DNA of 64,000 nt from Phycisphaerales bacterium (GCA_020849615.1 JADLFW010000004.1:372001-436000), one strand, 5' to 3'; positions 1-9,547 are shown, numbered from the stretch's first letter. The notes: generated from the letters alone by a model not told the origin. Translations and numbers: made by a program.

Positions 1-1224
1 CTTGGCGTTCTCGGGGTTCTTGAGCGAGCCGGTGTTGGTGACGGCGAAGAGGACCAGGTTCTCATCGCTGAGCCAGGAGAAGTTGTCGATGCCGCGGCAG
101 AGTCCGTCGTAGGAGACGGTGCCGTCGTTGCCCCAGCTGTTGGTGTGGACGGTGGCGCCCTGGGAGTAGTGCAGGTCGAGGCGCGACTTCATCGAGCTCT
201 CGGTGAAGCTCGGGATCGTGTTGTAGCAGATGCGGGCCCCGTAGGCGATGCCGCGGGTGTCGCCCGTGGTGCCGGCGTCGCCGACGGCGGTGCCTGCGGT
301 GTGCGTGCCGTGCTGGTCGTAGCCCGTCGCCGAGTTGTACGCGCGGATCTTGCGGTGCAGCGGCCCGATGGGGTTCACCGAGTCCACGAACGAGCAGTGC
401 GTCACCGACATCTGCCCGTCCATGTGGCCGACGATTTGGCCCGCACCCGTGATGCCGTTGGCGTAAAGGGGCGTGACGCCCGAGATATTGCTCTGGATGA
501 TCCAGCGGGTGGTGCTGTTGCGGAACGTCAGTTCGGGGTACTCCTCCACGAACTGGATGAACTTCATGGATGAGAGCATCGGGAGCCACGCCGCGGGCAG
601 CTCCACGTTGATCGTGCGGTTGTCGCCGATCAGGTCGGTGGTCGTGATGTTGGTCTGCGGGATGGCGTTGAGGGCCGCGATGGCGGGCGCGAGGGCCTCG
701 CCCGGCAGCAGGTTGACGATCACGCGGAGGCGGCCCTGGGCCTGGATCGCCAGCCGCTCGGCGGTCTGGAACTTGCGCGTCCCGATCGCGGGGTCGAGCC
801 GCCACTCATCGCGGTACTCGCCCGCCCACAGCACGAACCCCAGCCCGCGGAGCCGGGCCGGCGTCGTGCGGGAGAGATCGGCCTGGAAGCAGTTGGCCGG
901 GAAATAGTCGAAGAGCGAGACGCCCGCGGCCTGCAGCGCGGCCCGGCGGGCCGGGTCCATCACGCCATCGAGCCGGATCATGTACCGGACGCCCGGGCCG
1001 AAGACGTAGGCATCGTCGGCGAGGCGGTTGGCCAGCCCGGACAGGTCGATGTCGCCCGCCGCGAGATTCAGGATGCCGTCGCGGGGCTCGGCGAGCTGGG
1101 GAACCAGCGGAGGCCCGGCCGCGTCATCAGCGGCGGATGCGATCATCGGGATCGCGGCCAGCCCGCACACCGCCAGAAGGAAAAGAGGACGCCGATACCC
1201 CCAGGACCGCAACCGGTTCTGCAT
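1..1224 (-). CDS. secreted subtilisin-like serine peptidase (S8), C-terminus cut by window edge
   Basis: The minus-strand frame is open from an ATG at 1224 to the window edge (408 codons). A GGAG motif sits 6 nt upstream of the start. Residues 1-32 look like a signal peptide (basic start, LFLLAVCGLAAIPMI core). A propeptide-like region of about 200 residues follows. The S8 landmarks then appear in order: catalytic Asp269 in GHMDGQM, His305 in HGTHTAG, a HTNSWGNDG block, and a VLFAVTNTG segment that matches the oxyanion-hole Asn region. The catalytic Ser would lie beyond the edge. The N-terminal part resembles the pre-domain of KP43/pyrolysin-type subtilases. The role is inferred to be extracellular protein degradation. 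Nothing in the visible part suggests inactivation. Confidence 0.9.
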   Translation of the reverse strand, partial: MQNRLRSWGYRRPLFLLAVCGLAAIPMIASAADDAAGPPLVPQLAEPRDGILNLAAGDIDLSGLANRLADDAYVFGPGVRYMIRLDGVMDPARRAALQAAGVSLFDYFPANCFQADLSRTTPARLRGLGFVLWAGEYRDEWRLDPAIGTRKFQTAERLAIQAQGRLRVIVNLLPGEALAPAIAALNAIPQTNITTTDLIGDNRTINVELPAAWLPMLSSMKFIQFVEEYPELTFRNSTTRWIIQSNISGVTPLYANGITGAGQIVGHMDGQMSVTHCSFVDSVNPIGPLHRKIRAYNSATGYDQHGTHTAGTAVGDAGTTGDTRGIAYGARICYNTIPSFTESSMKSRLDLHYSQGATVHTNSWGNDGTVSYDGLCRGIDNFSWLSDENLVLFAVTNTGSLKNPENAK

Positions 1225-1548
1225 TTGCCGCTCCACGCCATGGATTGTGTACGTTGCCGCTCGAGCTTCCTAACGTCTTCCTGACGGAAGACCCCCTGTA
1301 CCGAGACGCTACGAGCATGTCCGATCGGCAGTTCCCGGGTCAAGGGCAACCCGGCCCGGCGAGCAAGTAATTCCGGGTTTCGTTCTGGTGGAGCGTTGCG
1401 GGGTGGGGGGAAGCCGTTGGGATCCCGGGGCGTTGCCGGGCCCGCGCTTGAGAGTGACGGGTGATGCGGGTAAGAACATCCCTCCGATCGCGGGCCGGGA
1501 CCGAGAACCGGGCCCGTCAGTGGAACCCAGGGCTGGAGTGCGCCTCCG
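1225..1548. other. divergent intergenic region with a small perfect hairpin
   Basis: This 324-bp spacer separates the minus-strand subtilase from the plus-strand ABC exporter operon, so it should hold both promoters. The one clear structure is a perfect 7-bp hairpin at 1275-1292 (GTCTTCC, TGAC loop, GGAAGAC). No RNA gene or credible small ORF was seen, and no strong -35/-10 pair could be assigned by eye. Confidence 0.5.
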
Positions 1549-2532
1549 ATGCAGGCAACAAGTTCACAAGCGGGCCGGGTGGAGATCCGCGGGCTGTCGA
1601 AATGGTTCGGCCCGATCCTGGCCGTCGACAACGTCTCGTTCCAGGTTGAGCAGGGAGAAGTGCTCGGCTTTCTTGGGCCCAACGGCGCCGGGAAGAGCAC
1701 GACCATGAAGATGGTCACCGGGTTTGTCGGGCCCAGCTCCGGGACGGCGGTGGTGTGCGGGCACGATGTCACGGAGGAGCCGCTGGCGGCGAAGGAGAAG
1801 ATCGGCTACCTGCCGGAGGGCGCGCCGGCATACCCCGACATGACGCCCGAGGCGTTCCTGAACTTCATCGCCGATGTCCGCGGGATGAAGGGTGAGCACC
1901 GCCGCAAGCGCATCGGCGAGGTGGTCGAGCGGGTGCACATCGGCGGCGTATTGCGGCAGCCGATCGAGACGCTCTCCAAGGGCTTCAAGCGGCGTGTCGG
2001 GCTGGCGCAGGCGATCCTGCACGACCCGCGGGTCCTGATCATGGATGAGCCGACCGACGGGCTCGATCCCAACCAGAAGCACGAGGTGCGGGCGCTGATC
2101 CGGGAGATGGCGCCGGGGAAGGTGATCATCCTCTCGACGCACATCCTGGAGGAGGTCGAGGCGGTGTGCACGCGGGCCGTGGTGATCGCCCGGGGCCGGA
2201 TCGTCGCCGACGGCACGCCCGAGCAGCTCCAGGCCCGGTCGCGGTTCCACAACGCCGTGCGGATCACGTTCCGCGGCGCGGGGGTGACGGCGGCCGATGC
2301 GGGGGGCGAGCTCTCGAAGCTGGCGGGGGTGGCCTCGGTCGAGCGGCGGACCGAGGGTGTCAAGGATGGGTCGCTGTGCTTCATGGCCCTGCCCAAGCGC
2401 GGGCACCCGATCGTGGCGGAGGTCGGGCAGCACGCGCGGGCCCGGGGCTGGCAGATCGACGAGCTGCACGTCGAGACGGGCCGGCTGGATGATGTGTTCC
2501 GCGAGATCACCGCGAATAACTCGAAGGCCTGA
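1549..2532 (+). CDS. ABC transporter ATP-binding protein, GldA-like
   Basis: 327 aa cytoplasmic ATPase of an ABC-2 type exporter. Walker A is GPNGAGKST (residues 43-51), the signature is the variant LSKGFKRRV (from 142), and Walker B is LIMDEPTDGLDP with D166/E167, followed by the H-loop STHILEEVE. The C-terminal ~90 residues are the usual extra domain of GldA/CcmA-type ATPases. It is the first gene of a four-gene run (ATPase, permease, GldG-like, DUF4340), an arrangement common in planctomycetes and named after Bacteroidetes gliding genes. Gliding itself is not implied, and the substrate is unknown. The ATG at 1549 follows a GGAG about 10 nt upstream. Confidence 0.93.
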   Translation: MQATSSQAGRVEIRGLSKWFGPILAVDNVSFQVEQGEVLGFLGPNGAGKSTTMKMVTGFVGPSSGTAVVCGHDVTEEPLAAKEKIGYLPEGAPAYPDMTPEAFLNFIADVRGMKGEHRRKRIGEVVERVHIGGVLRQPIETLSKGFKRRVGLAQAILHDPRVLIMDEPTDGLDPNQKHEVRALIREMAPGKVIILSTHILEEVEAVCTRAVVIARGRIVADGTPEQLQARSRFHNAVRITFRGAGVTAADAGGELSKLAGVASVERRTEGVKDGSLCFMALPKRGHPIVAEVGQHARARGWQIDELHVETGRLDDVFREITANNSKA

Positions 2533-2558
2533 ACCACCGGCCGCCGGGGAGGAATTTC

Positions 2559-3296
2559 ATGCTCAAGGGGCTGGGCCCGATCCTGAAGCGCGAACTGGCG
2601 GGGTATTTCATCACCCCGGTCGCGTACGTGTTCATCGTCATTTTCCTGCTGCTGACGGGGGTCTTCACCTTCCAGCTGGGCGGGTTCTTCGAGCGCGGGC
2701 AGGCCGACCTGCGTCCGTTCTTCGATTACCACCCGTGGCTGTACCTGTTCCTGATCCCGGCGATCTCGATGCGTCTGTGGGCCGAGGAGCGCAAGGGCGG
2801 GACGATCGAGCTGCTGATGACCCTGCCGATCTCGCAGGGGGCCGCGGTGGTCGGCAAGTTCCTGGCGGCGTGGATCTTCGCCGGGATCGCCCTGGCGCTG
2901 ACGTTCCCCCTGTGGATCACGGTGAACTATCTCGGCAAGCCCGACAACGGCGCGATCGCCGCGGGCTACCTGGGCAGCTTCCTGATGGCCGGGGGCTTCC
3001 TGGCGATCGGGGCGTGCGTCTCGGCGATGACCCGCAGCCAGGTGATCGCGTTCGTCGTGAGCGTGGTGCTGTGCTTCGGGTTCCTGATCTCGGGCTTCCC
3101 GCCCGTCGTCGACTTCTTCAGCGGCTGGGCCCCGCGCACGGTCGTGGATGCGATCGCGGGCTTCAGCTTCATGACCCACTTCCAGGCGATCAGCAAGGGC
3201 GTGATCGAGCTGCGGGACCTGGTCTTCTTCGCCAGCCTGATCGTGGTGTTCATGGTCGCGACCTCGGTGGTGATCGATCTGAAGAAAGCGCAGTAG
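2559..3296 (+). CDS. ABC-2 type permease, GldF-like
   Basis: 245 aa membrane protein with about six hydrophobic segments. It carries the hallmark ABC-2 sequence RLWAEERKGGTIELLMTLPI (about residues 70-90), typical of GldF and NosY-like permeases. It lies 26 bp after the ATPase gene, with a GGAGGAA ribosome-binding site just upstream of the ATG. It should form the transmembrane channel driven by the preceding ATPase. Length and topology are normal for the family. The transported substrate cannot be told from sequence. Confidence 0.92.
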   Translation: MLKGLGPILKRELAGYFITPVAYVFIVIFLLLTGVFTFQLGGFFERGQADLRPFFDYHPWLYLFLIPAISMRLWAEERKGGTIELLMTLPISQGAAVVGKFLAAWIFAGIALALTFPLWITVNYLGKPDNGAIAAGYLGSFLMAGGFLAIGACVSAMTRSQVIAFVVSVVLCFGFLISGFPPVVDFFSGWAPRTVVDAIAGFSFMTHFQAISKGVIELRDLVFFASLIVVFMVATSVVIDLKKAQ

Positions 3297-3342
3297 GAAG
3301 TGACAGGGCGACGGAGTGTCGGACTGACGGAGTGATGCGGGC
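3297..3342 (+). repeat. short star-repeat tract (TGACGGAG-type)
   Basis: The 46-bp gap between the permease and GldG-like genes contains recurring words (GTGACAGGGCGACGGAGTG, then TGACGGAGTGATG). Similar words occur at 39553-39582 and, in reverse orientation, at 40000-40024. It looks like a low-complexity tandem repeat inside an operon. No regulatory role is visible. Confidence 0.5.
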
Positions 3343-5286
3343 ATGAAGAAGCTGTTCTCGATCGGCGGGCTGGCGGTGCTGGTGGTGCTGTTCTTCGCGG
3401 TGAACATCTGGTCCAACGCCGGTCTCAAGGGCGTCCGGGCCGACCTCACCCAGGCGAAGCTGTTCACCCTCTCGCCGGGGGCCAAGCGCATCGCCGCCTC
3501 CCCGGCCGAGCCCGTCACGCTCTACTTCTATTACTCGGGCAAGCTCGCCCAGGGCAGCCCATCCATCCAGAGCTACGCCCAGCGCGTGCGCGAGCTGCTG
3601 GAGGAGTTCGAGCTGCGCTCCGGCGGCAAGATCAACCTCCGAGTCATCGACCCCGAGCCCTTCTCCGACGATGAGGACCGCGCCGTGCAGGCGGGCCTGG
3701 CCCCCGTCCCGATGGGCCCGAGCGAGAACCTCTACCTGGGCCTCGTGGGCACCAACACCCTCGACAGCCAGGAGGTGATCCCCTTCTTCGACTCGCGCCA
3801 GGAACGGTTCCTCGAGTACGACATCAGCAAGCTCATCTACGTCCTGGCCCACCCCAAGAAGAAGGTCATCGGGCTCATGAGCTCCCTCCAGATGGAGGGC
3901 ATGATGTTCGACCCCATGACGGGCCAGCCCACCCGCCAGCCCCCGTGGCAGATCGTCCGCGAGATGCGCAGCTTCTTCGAGGTCAAGACCATCCCGCCCG
4001 ACACCGACGCCATCCCCGCCGACCTCGATGCGCTGATGGTCGTCCACCCCAAGAACCTCTCCGAGCGGGCCCAGTACGCGATCGACCAGTACGTGCTCAG
4101 GGGCGGCCGCCTGCTGCTCTTCCTCGACCCGTTCTGCGAGGGCGACCAGCCCCCGGGGATGAACCCGATGGAGGCGATGGGCGTCAAACGCGACTCGTAC
4201 CTGCCCAAGCTCCTGGGGGCCTGGGGCATCGAACTCGTCGAGCAGCGGGTCGCCGGCGACCTGAAGAGCGCGATCCCCGTCGTGGTGGGGGCGCAGAACC
4301 GCCCCGAGCAGGTGTCGTTTGTCGCGTGGCTCTCGATCAAGAACGACACCATGAACCGCGATGACTCGGTCATGGCCCAGGTCAGCCAGATGAACTTCGC
4401 CTCCCCCGGCATCCTCCAGAACAAGGAGGGCGGGCCGATGGAGCTGACGCCCCTGGTGCAGACCAGCGACCAGTCGCAGATGCTGGATGTCGCCCAGTTC
4501 GTGCTGATGCCCGACCCGAAGGCGATGCTGAGGGACTTCAAGCCCTCGGGCGAGAAGCGGACCCTCGCGGCCCGGCTGAAGCTCAAGGACGGCGCTGTGC
4601 TCAAGACGGCCTTCCCGGAGGGCAAGCCGGCGGCGCCCGGGCCCGACGGGGCCGCCAAGGCGCCCGAGGCGGCCGCCGACCAGCTGAAGGAGGCGTCGGC
4701 GGCGCCCAACATCGTCGTGGTGTCGGATGTGGATGTGCTGACCGACCGCTTCTGGACCCGCGAGGAGCGGCTCTTCGGGCAGTCGCTGGGGTACAGCAAG
4801 ATCGCCGACAACGGCGACTTCGTGATCAACGTGCTGGACAACCTGTCGGGCTCGAGCGATCTGATCAGCATCCGGGCCCGGGGCGAGTACGCCCGGCCGT
4901 TCACGCGGGTGCAGGACATGCTCAAGTCGGCCGAGCAGAAGTACCTGGCCAAGCAGCAGGATCTCGAGAAACGCCTGCAGGACACGGAGCAGAAGATCGC
5001 CGAGCTGCAGCGCAAGCGACCCGACCAGCCCGGCAAGGACACCCTGATCCTCTCGCCCGAGCAGCAGGCCGAGATCGAGAAGTTCCGCTCCGACATGATC
5101 GGGACGCGCAAGGAGCTGCGCAACGTGCAGCTGGACCTCCGCAAGGATGTCGAGCGGCTCGGCGTTCGGCTCAAGTTCCTCAACATCGCGGCCGTGCCCC
5201 TGGTCGTCAGCGCCCTGGCGCTGGGGCTGGGGGCCTACCGGGTCGCCCGCCGCAAGAGCGGGCAGAAGCTGTCGCGCACCGGCTGA
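3343..5286 (+). CDS. GldG-like ABC exporter auxiliary protein
   Basis: 647 aa. A membrane anchor lies at about residues 5-25 (LAVLVVLFFAVNIWS). A large extracytoplasmic domain follows, opening with LTQAKLFTLSPGAKRI, which matches the GldG/ABC_transp_aux family. It includes the family-typical LLLFLDPFCEGDQPPG stretch. A coiled-coil rich in Lys, Gln and Glu (about 525-600) precedes a C-terminal membrane segment (PLVVSALALGLGAY). It is placed between the GldF-like permease and the DUF4340 gene, so it is inferred to be the non-catalytic periplasmic partner of the exporter. Its biochemical role is not established in planctomycetes. Confidence 0.88.
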   Translation: MKKLFSIGGLAVLVVLFFAVNIWSNAGLKGVRADLTQAKLFTLSPGAKRIAASPAEPVTLYFYYSGKLAQGSPSIQSYAQRVRELLEEFELRSGGKINLRVIDPEPFSDDEDRAVQAGLAPVPMGPSENLYLGLVGTNTLDSQEVIPFFDSRQERFLEYDISKLIYVLAHPKKKVIGLMSSLQMEGMMFDPMTGQPTRQPPWQIVREMRSFFEVKTIPPDTDAIPADLDALMVVHPKNLSERAQYAIDQYVLRGGRLLLFLDPFCEGDQPPGMNPMEAMGVKRDSYLPKLLGAWGIELVEQRVAGDLKSAIPVVVGAQNRPEQVSFVAWLSIKNDTMNRDDSVMAQVSQMNFASPGILQNKEGGPMELTPLVQTSDQSQMLDVAQFVLMPDPKAMLRDFKPSGEKRTLAARLKLKDGAVLKTAFPEGKPAAPGPDGAAKAPEAAADQLKEASAAPNIVVVSDVDVLTDRFWTREERLFGQSLGYSKIADNGDFVINVLDNLSGSSDLISIRARGEYARPFTRVQDMLKSAEQKYLAKQQDLEKRLQDTEQKIAELQRKRPDQPGKDTLILSPEQQAEIEKFRSDMIGTRKELRNVQLDLRKDVERLGVRLKFLNIAAVPLVVSALALGLGAYRVARRKSGQKLSRTG

Positions 5287-5328
5287 ACAGACGGGCCCGC
5301 CGCGGGCCCGGGCTTTGGAAACCAGACC

Positions 5329-6615
5329 ATGAAGTCGACCACGCTTGTGATCCTGTCCATCGTGACCGCCGGCGCTGTGGGCCTTGCGGTGCTGTCGGGG
5401 CGCGGGGGCTCCCGCGTGCCCGCGGGCGCGGTGTCAGCGGCGCCGGGCTCGGCGTTCCTGCCCGACCTGGCGGCCAAGCTCAACAGCGCCGGCTCGCTCA
5501 CCGTCCAAAAGGGCAAGGTCGAGACCACCATCGCGCGCAAGGGCGATGGGTGGGTGCTGCCCGCCAAGGGCGACTACCCCGCCGAGTTCGAGAAGGTGAA
5601 GGAGGCGCTGGTAGCCCTCGCCGACCTCAAGGTCGTCGAGGCCAAGACCTCCAACAAAGAGTTCTACGACAAGCTCGGCGTCGGCGACCCCGCCTCCGAA
5701 TCCGGCACCAGCAGGCTCGTCACCGTCAAGGATGCGTCCGGGGCCGAGCTCGTGTCGCTGATCATCGGCAACATCACCTCGGCGCAGGCGGGCCGGCCGA
5801 TGTACTTCGTGCGCCGCCCGGCCGATGCCCAGTCGTGGCAGGTGCAGGGCCTGCTGAACATTGAGGCCGACCCGCTGAACTGGGTGGCGCGGCAGATCCT
5901 CTCGGTCGACAAGGAGCGGATGAAGAGCATCACCGTCGTGCACGCCGCGGCGGGCGACAAGCCCGACGAGACCGTCCGCGTGTTCCGCGATTCGCAGACC
6001 GATCCGCAGTTCCTGGTGCGCGACAAGCCCGCCGGCCGCGACCTGAAGCACGAGGCGGTCACCGACCAGCTGACCAACGGGCTGAGCTACCTCACGTTCG
6101 ACGATGTGAAGCCGGTCTCCCAGGTCAACTTTGATGCGGCGCCGACGCCGCCCGCCCCCGCGGAGAAGAAGGAGGGCGAGCCCGAGGCTGCGCCGCCGCC
6201 GGCCTCTTCCGGCCCGGTCACGGCCGAGTTCCGGACCTTCGATGGCCTGGTCCTCACAGCGCGGATGATCAACCTCGAGGGCAAGTGGTGGACGGCGTTC
6301 CAGGCCTCTTTCGAGCCGCCCGCCGCGGCGGCGACCGACGAGAAGAAGGAGGCGGCGGCTCCGCCCGCCGTGCCCAAGCCGCGCACGCCCGAAGAGGTGA
6401 AGAAGGAAGTCGATGAGCTCAACGCCAAGCTCGCGCCCTGGGCCTTCGCGCTGCCCGAGTACCGCGGCAAGCAGATCGCCTCGCGGATGGAAGACCTGCT
6501 GAAGCCGCCCGCCCCGCCGCAGCCCCCGCCGGGCCCGGCCGGGCCGCTGGCCCCGGGCAGCGAAGGCCCGGCCGGCGAAGAGCCCAGCGGCCCGGTGCCC
6601 CTGCCTCCCAAGTAA
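5329..6615 (+). CDS. DUF4340-family membrane-anchored protein
   Basis: 428 aa with a single N-terminal membrane segment (LVILSIVTAGAVGLAVL, residues 6-22). The body resembles DUF4340: a repeated pattern of short beta-rich units with GDGWVLPAKGDYPAEFEKV and LIIGNITSAQAGRPMYFVRR. Two linkers rich in Ala, Pro, Glu and Lys interrupt the second half (about 265-290 and 325-350), and the C-terminus is a Pro/Gly-rich tail. It is the last gene of the Gld-type operon, 42 bp after the GldG-like gene. DUF4340 proteins commonly follow GldG in planctomycetes; the function is unknown. Confidence 0.8.
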   Translation: MKSTTLVILSIVTAGAVGLAVLSGRGGSRVPAGAVSAAPGSAFLPDLAAKLNSAGSLTVQKGKVETTIARKGDGWVLPAKGDYPAEFEKVKEALVALADLKVVEAKTSNKEFYDKLGVGDPASESGTSRLVTVKDASGAELVSLIIGNITSAQAGRPMYFVRRPADAQSWQVQGLLNIEADPLNWVARQILSVDKERMKSITVVHAAAGDKPDETVRVFRDSQTDPQFLVRDKPAGRDLKHEAVTDQLTNGLSYLTFDDVKPVSQVNFDAAPTPPAPAEKKEGEPEAAPPPASSGPVTAEFRTFDGLVLTARMINLEGKWWTAFQASFEPPAAAATDEKKEAAAPPAVPKPRTPEEVKKEVDELNAKLAPWAFALPEYRGKQIASRMEDLLKPPAPPQPPPGPAGPLAPGSEGPAGEEPSGPVPLPPK

Positions 6616-6627
6616 CCCGGGCCCGGT

Positions 6628-6921
6628 TCACAGTCCCAGCGCCGCCCGGATGTCCTGCGCCCGCTTGCCGGCGATCCGCAGCGTCTTCTCGGGGGAGGCG
6701 GGCCCGGCAATCACCGTGACCTCTGAGGCCCGGATGCCCAGGGCCTTGGCGATCAGCGCGCATACGGCCTTATTGGCACGGCCGTCCTCGGGGGGTGCGG
6801 CGACGCGGATCTTGAGCCGCTCACCCAGCACCCCGGCGATCTCATCGCGCCGGGCCCCGGGGACGACTTTCACATCCAGGCGCACGGCCGGGCCTTTGGG
6901 GTTGTTCTCATCCCTGAGCAT
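6628..6921 (-). CDS. YggU/UPF0235 (DUF167) family protein
   Basis: 97 aa, the usual length for this family. The conserved core is visible: VKVVPGARRDEI near the start, RIKVAAPPEDGRANKA-like sequence (here LKIRVAAPPEDGRANKAVC), and VTVIAGPASPEKTLRI near the end. It is a small soluble protein of unknown biochemical role. It converges with the DUF4340 gene (12 bp apart) and diverges from clpS, with only 30 bp between the two starts, so the two promoters must overlap. Confidence 0.9.
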   Translation of the reverse strand: MLRDENNPKGPAVRLDVKVVPGARRDEIAGVLGERLKIRVAAPPEDGRANKAVCALIAKALGIRASEVTVIAGPASPEKTLRIAGKRAQDIRAALGL

Positions 6922-6951
6922 GCGGGCCTCGGGCGCACTCTATCATCCCGC

Positions 6952-7335
6952 GTGGCGACCTCAACTCAAACCGCGCCCGCCAAGCCCGCCGCTGATCCGC
7001 GGGATGAGCCCGACCAGCCCCGGGCCTGGAACGTGGTGCTGCTGGACGACCAGGATCACTCCTACGAGTACGTCATCCGCATGATGCAGGAACTCTTCGC
7101 CCACGACCTCGAGAAGGCCTTCAAGATCGCCGAGACCGTCGACAGTCAGGGCCGCGCCGTGTGCCTGACCACGCATAAGGAGCACGCCGAGCTCAAGCGC
7201 GACCAGATCCTCGCTTTCGGCAAGGACCCGATCATCGCGGGGTCCAAAGGCTCCATGGGCGCGATCATCGAGCCCGCCGATTTCGGTGATGACGAACCGC
7301 CGGGCAGCGACGACCACGGGCACGATCGCGCATGA
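6952..7335 (+). CDS. clpS: ATP-dependent Clp protease adaptor ClpS
   Basis: 127 aa. ClpS delivers N-degron substrates to ClpAP. The core is clear: WNVVLLDDQDHSYEYVIRMM followed by HDLEKAFKIAETVDSQGRAV and THKEHAELKRDQI. The Asp-Asp pair and the Met-Met segment line the N-degron pocket in known ClpS. Residues 1-25 are an Ala/Pro-rich extension and the last ~20 residues are acidic with His. The start is a GTG. Its stop overlaps the next start by 4 bp (ATGA at 7332), indicating translational coupling to the dehydrogenase. No clpA is in the window. Confidence 0.93.
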   Translation: MATSTQTAPAKPAADPRDEPDQPRAWNVVLLDDQDHSYEYVIRMMQELFAHDLEKAFKIAETVDSQGRAVCLTTHKEHAELKRDQILAFGKDPIIAGSKGSMGAIIEPADFGDDEPPGSDDHGHDRA

Positions 7336-8279
7336 CCCGACCCCTGGTGATCCAGACCGAAGACCTCGACGCCTCCGCGGCCGCCTGGCTCGCCGAGCGC
7401 TGCGAGGTGCAGCGCATCGCTCCCGATGCACTGGCGGGCGCCGGTGACCGCCTGGCCCGGGCCTCGGCGCTGGTGGTGCGGACGTACACGCGGGTCGATG
7501 AAGCGCTGCTGGCCCGCGCGCCGAACCTCAAGGTGGTCGCCCGGGCCGGCGTCGGGCTCGACAACGTTGATCTCGAGGCCTGCCGGCGCCGTGGAGTGCG
7601 GGTGGTGCACACCCCCGACGCCAACGGCGATGCCGTCGCGGAACTGGTCTTCGCGATGATCTTCGATGCCATCCGCCCGCGCGTCTTCCTCGACCGGGCC
7701 CTGCCGCTGGCGGAGTGGAGCACGCTGCGCCGGGAGCTCATCGCGCCCCGCGAGCTCAACGACATGACGGTCGGCATCTACGGGCTGGGACGGATCGGCA
7801 AGCGCATCGCCCGCATCGCCGGCGCCTTCCGGGCCCGGGTGCTCTACCACGACCTGCTCGACATGCCCGAGGCCGTGCGCCACGGCGCCACCCCGGCGGG
7901 GCGCGAGCAGATCCTCGCCGAGAGCGACATTCTCACCGTGCACATCGACAACCGGCCCGGCAACCGCCATCTGTTCAGCGATGCGGCGTTCTCGGCCATG
8001 CGCCCCGGGGTGCTCTTCATCAACGCCAGCCGCGGGTTCGTCGTCGATCACGACGCCCTGGCCCGGTTCCTGCGCAAGGCCCCCGGCGCCCGGGCCATGC
8101 TCGATGTCCATGACCCCGAGCCCTTCGGGCCCGGCTGCCCCCTGCTGGGCCTGCCCAACGCGCACCTCTCGCCGCACATCGCCGCCGCCACGGCCCGCGC
8201 CCACGCCAATATGAGCTGGGTCGTCCGCGATGTGTGGCGTGTGCTCAGCGGAGAAGCCCCCGAGAACGTCGCGGTGTGA
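7332..8279 (+). CDS. D-isomer-specific 2-hydroxyacid dehydrogenase (SerA-like)
   Basis: 315 aa NAD-dependent oxidoreductase of the 2-hydroxyacid dehydrogenase family. The Rossmann motif is GIYGLGRIG (148-156). The catalytic residues are present: Arg234 in NASRG, Glu263 in DVHDPEP, and His282 in SPHIAAA. The substrate-binding N-terminal domain contains ARAGVGLDNVDL. There is no C-terminal ACT regulatory domain, so it is a short form. The sequence resembles phosphoglycerate dehydrogenases, but the exact substrate (3-phosphoglycerate or another 2-hydroxyacid) is not settled. It is translationally coupled to clpS by a 4-bp overlap. Confidence 0.9.
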   Translation: MTRPLVIQTEDLDASAAAWLAERCEVQRIAPDALAGAGDRLARASALVVRTYTRVDEALLARAPNLKVVARAGVGLDNVDLEACRRRGVRVVHTPDANGDAVAELVFAMIFDAIRPRVFLDRALPLAEWSTLRRELIAPRELNDMTVGIYGLGRIGKRIARIAGAFRARVLYHDLLDMPEAVRHGATPAGREQILAESDILTVHIDNRPGNRHLFSDAAFSAMRPGVLFINASRGFVVDHDALARFLRKAPGARAMLDVHDPEPFGPGCPLLGLPNAHLSPHIAAATARAHANMSWVVRDVWRVLSGEAPENVAV

Positions 8280-8287
8280 TCGGCCGC

Positions 8288-9547
8288 TCAGGCCCGCGCC
8301 AGCGCCCGCTCGAGGTGTTCCGCCGCGACCGGCGCGCCATCCTCCGCTGACAGTCGTTCCCCGAGCAGCCGGGCCTGTTCCGCGTGCCCGGGATCCTCGA
8401 GCAGCGCCCGCAGCGTCCGCTCCATCGCTTCGGGGTTGACCTTCGAACGCCGCAGCGTCCGCGACACACCCAGCCGGAAGGCCCGGGCCGCGTTGTCGAA
8501 CTGGTCGTGCGCGAAGGGAACCACCACGACGGGCCGGCCCGCGCGAAGCGCCTGGGCGGTCGTGCCGATGCCGCCGTGGATGACGTTGGCGCAGGCCCGG
8601 GGCATCACCTCCGAGTGCGGCGCGTACGTGAACGCACGCACGCCGGGCGGCAGGTGCTTCGGGGGCGCTTGCTTCCTGCCGATGAGCAGCAACCCGCGCC
8701 GCTTGAGCCGGCGGCAGGCCTCCGCGGCCGCCTCGTAGAACGGGCCGGCGACGTACACCGCGGTGGAGCCGAGCGTGAACAGGATCGGGGGCTCGCCCTC
8801 GGAAAGGAACCGTTCGATCTCCGGGGAGAGGTGATCGTGATCGCGGTGGGCATCGAACCACGTGAAGCCGCAGATGTGGCCGTGGCCCGGATCATCCGGC
8901 AACGGGCCGCGGAAGTGCGGCGACCACAGGGCCAGGTTCACCACGCCGCCGCGGGCCTCGCCGAACATCAGGTCGCGGCCTTTGGCCAGCCCCAGCTCGC
9001 GCCGGGCCCGGTTCATCGCGGGGTCGTACAGCCACCGCGTGATCGGCGGGATGAGGTGGTACGTCGAGCGGTACCACCAGCGCGGCGGGCTGGGCGAACT
9101 CACCGGCGTTCCGATCAGCGGCTCGTGGCGCGAGGCCCACGCCAGCGGCGCCAGGCACGCCGCCGCGCAAGGAATGTCCTTCCTCTCGCACGCCCACGCC
9201 GCCCCGAAACAGATGTGGTGCGTCAGCACGAGGTCAAACCTGTGCCGGTCGATCGCATCCGCGACCGCGTTGAAGATGCGCGGGGCCTCCGGCAAGATCA
9301 GCTCGCGGATGATCGCGGGTGAGCCGCGCACGCCGTCCATCATCCGCGGGTTCTGCGCGATGATGTCGAGGTCCACGGCCTGCTCGCCCAGCGGGATGTG
9401 CTCCAGCCCGGCATCCAGCACCTGCCCCCGGAAGAGCGGCTGCACGAGCACCGCGACCTCGTGCCCGCGGGCCCGGAGCGCAGCCCCCACGGCGATGAAC
9501 GGATGCACGTCGCCGTGGGACCCGACCGTGGTGAGCAGGATCTTCAT
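8288..9547 (-). CDS. GT1-family glycosyltransferase (UGT/MGT-like)
   Basis: 419 aa with a GT-B fold. The N-terminus [21 protein letters not shown] is typical of family 1 glycosyltransferases. The C-terminal donor-binding region has [21 protein letters not shown] followed by DQFDNAAR, close to the antibiotic and sterol glycosyltransferase signature. The acceptor is unknown. It converges with the dehydrogenase gene (8 bp apart) and diverges from pdxJ (57 bp between starts). No good ribosome-binding site is seen before the ATG at 9547, but the family N-terminus begins exactly there. Confidence 0.9.
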   Translation of the reverse strand: MKILLTTVGSHGDVHPFIAVGAALRARGHEVAVLVQPLFRGQVLDAGLEHIPLGEQAVDLDIIAQNPRMMDGVRGSPAIIRELILPEAPRIFNAVADAIDRHRFDLVLTHHICFGAAWACERKDIPCAAACLAPLAWASRHEPLIGTPVSSPSPPRWWYRSTYHLIPPITRWLYDPAMNRARRELGLAKGRDLMFGEARGGVVNLALWSPHFRGPLPDDPGHGHICGFTWFDAHRDHDHLSPEIERFLSEGEPPILFTLGSTAVYVAGPFYEAAAEACRRLKRRGLLLIGRKQAPPKHLPPGVRAFTYAPHSEVMPRACANVIHGGIGTTAQALRAGRPVVVVPFAHDQFDNAARAFRLGVSRTLRRSKVNPEAMERTLRALLEDPGHAEQARLLGERLSAEDGAPVAAEHLERALARA

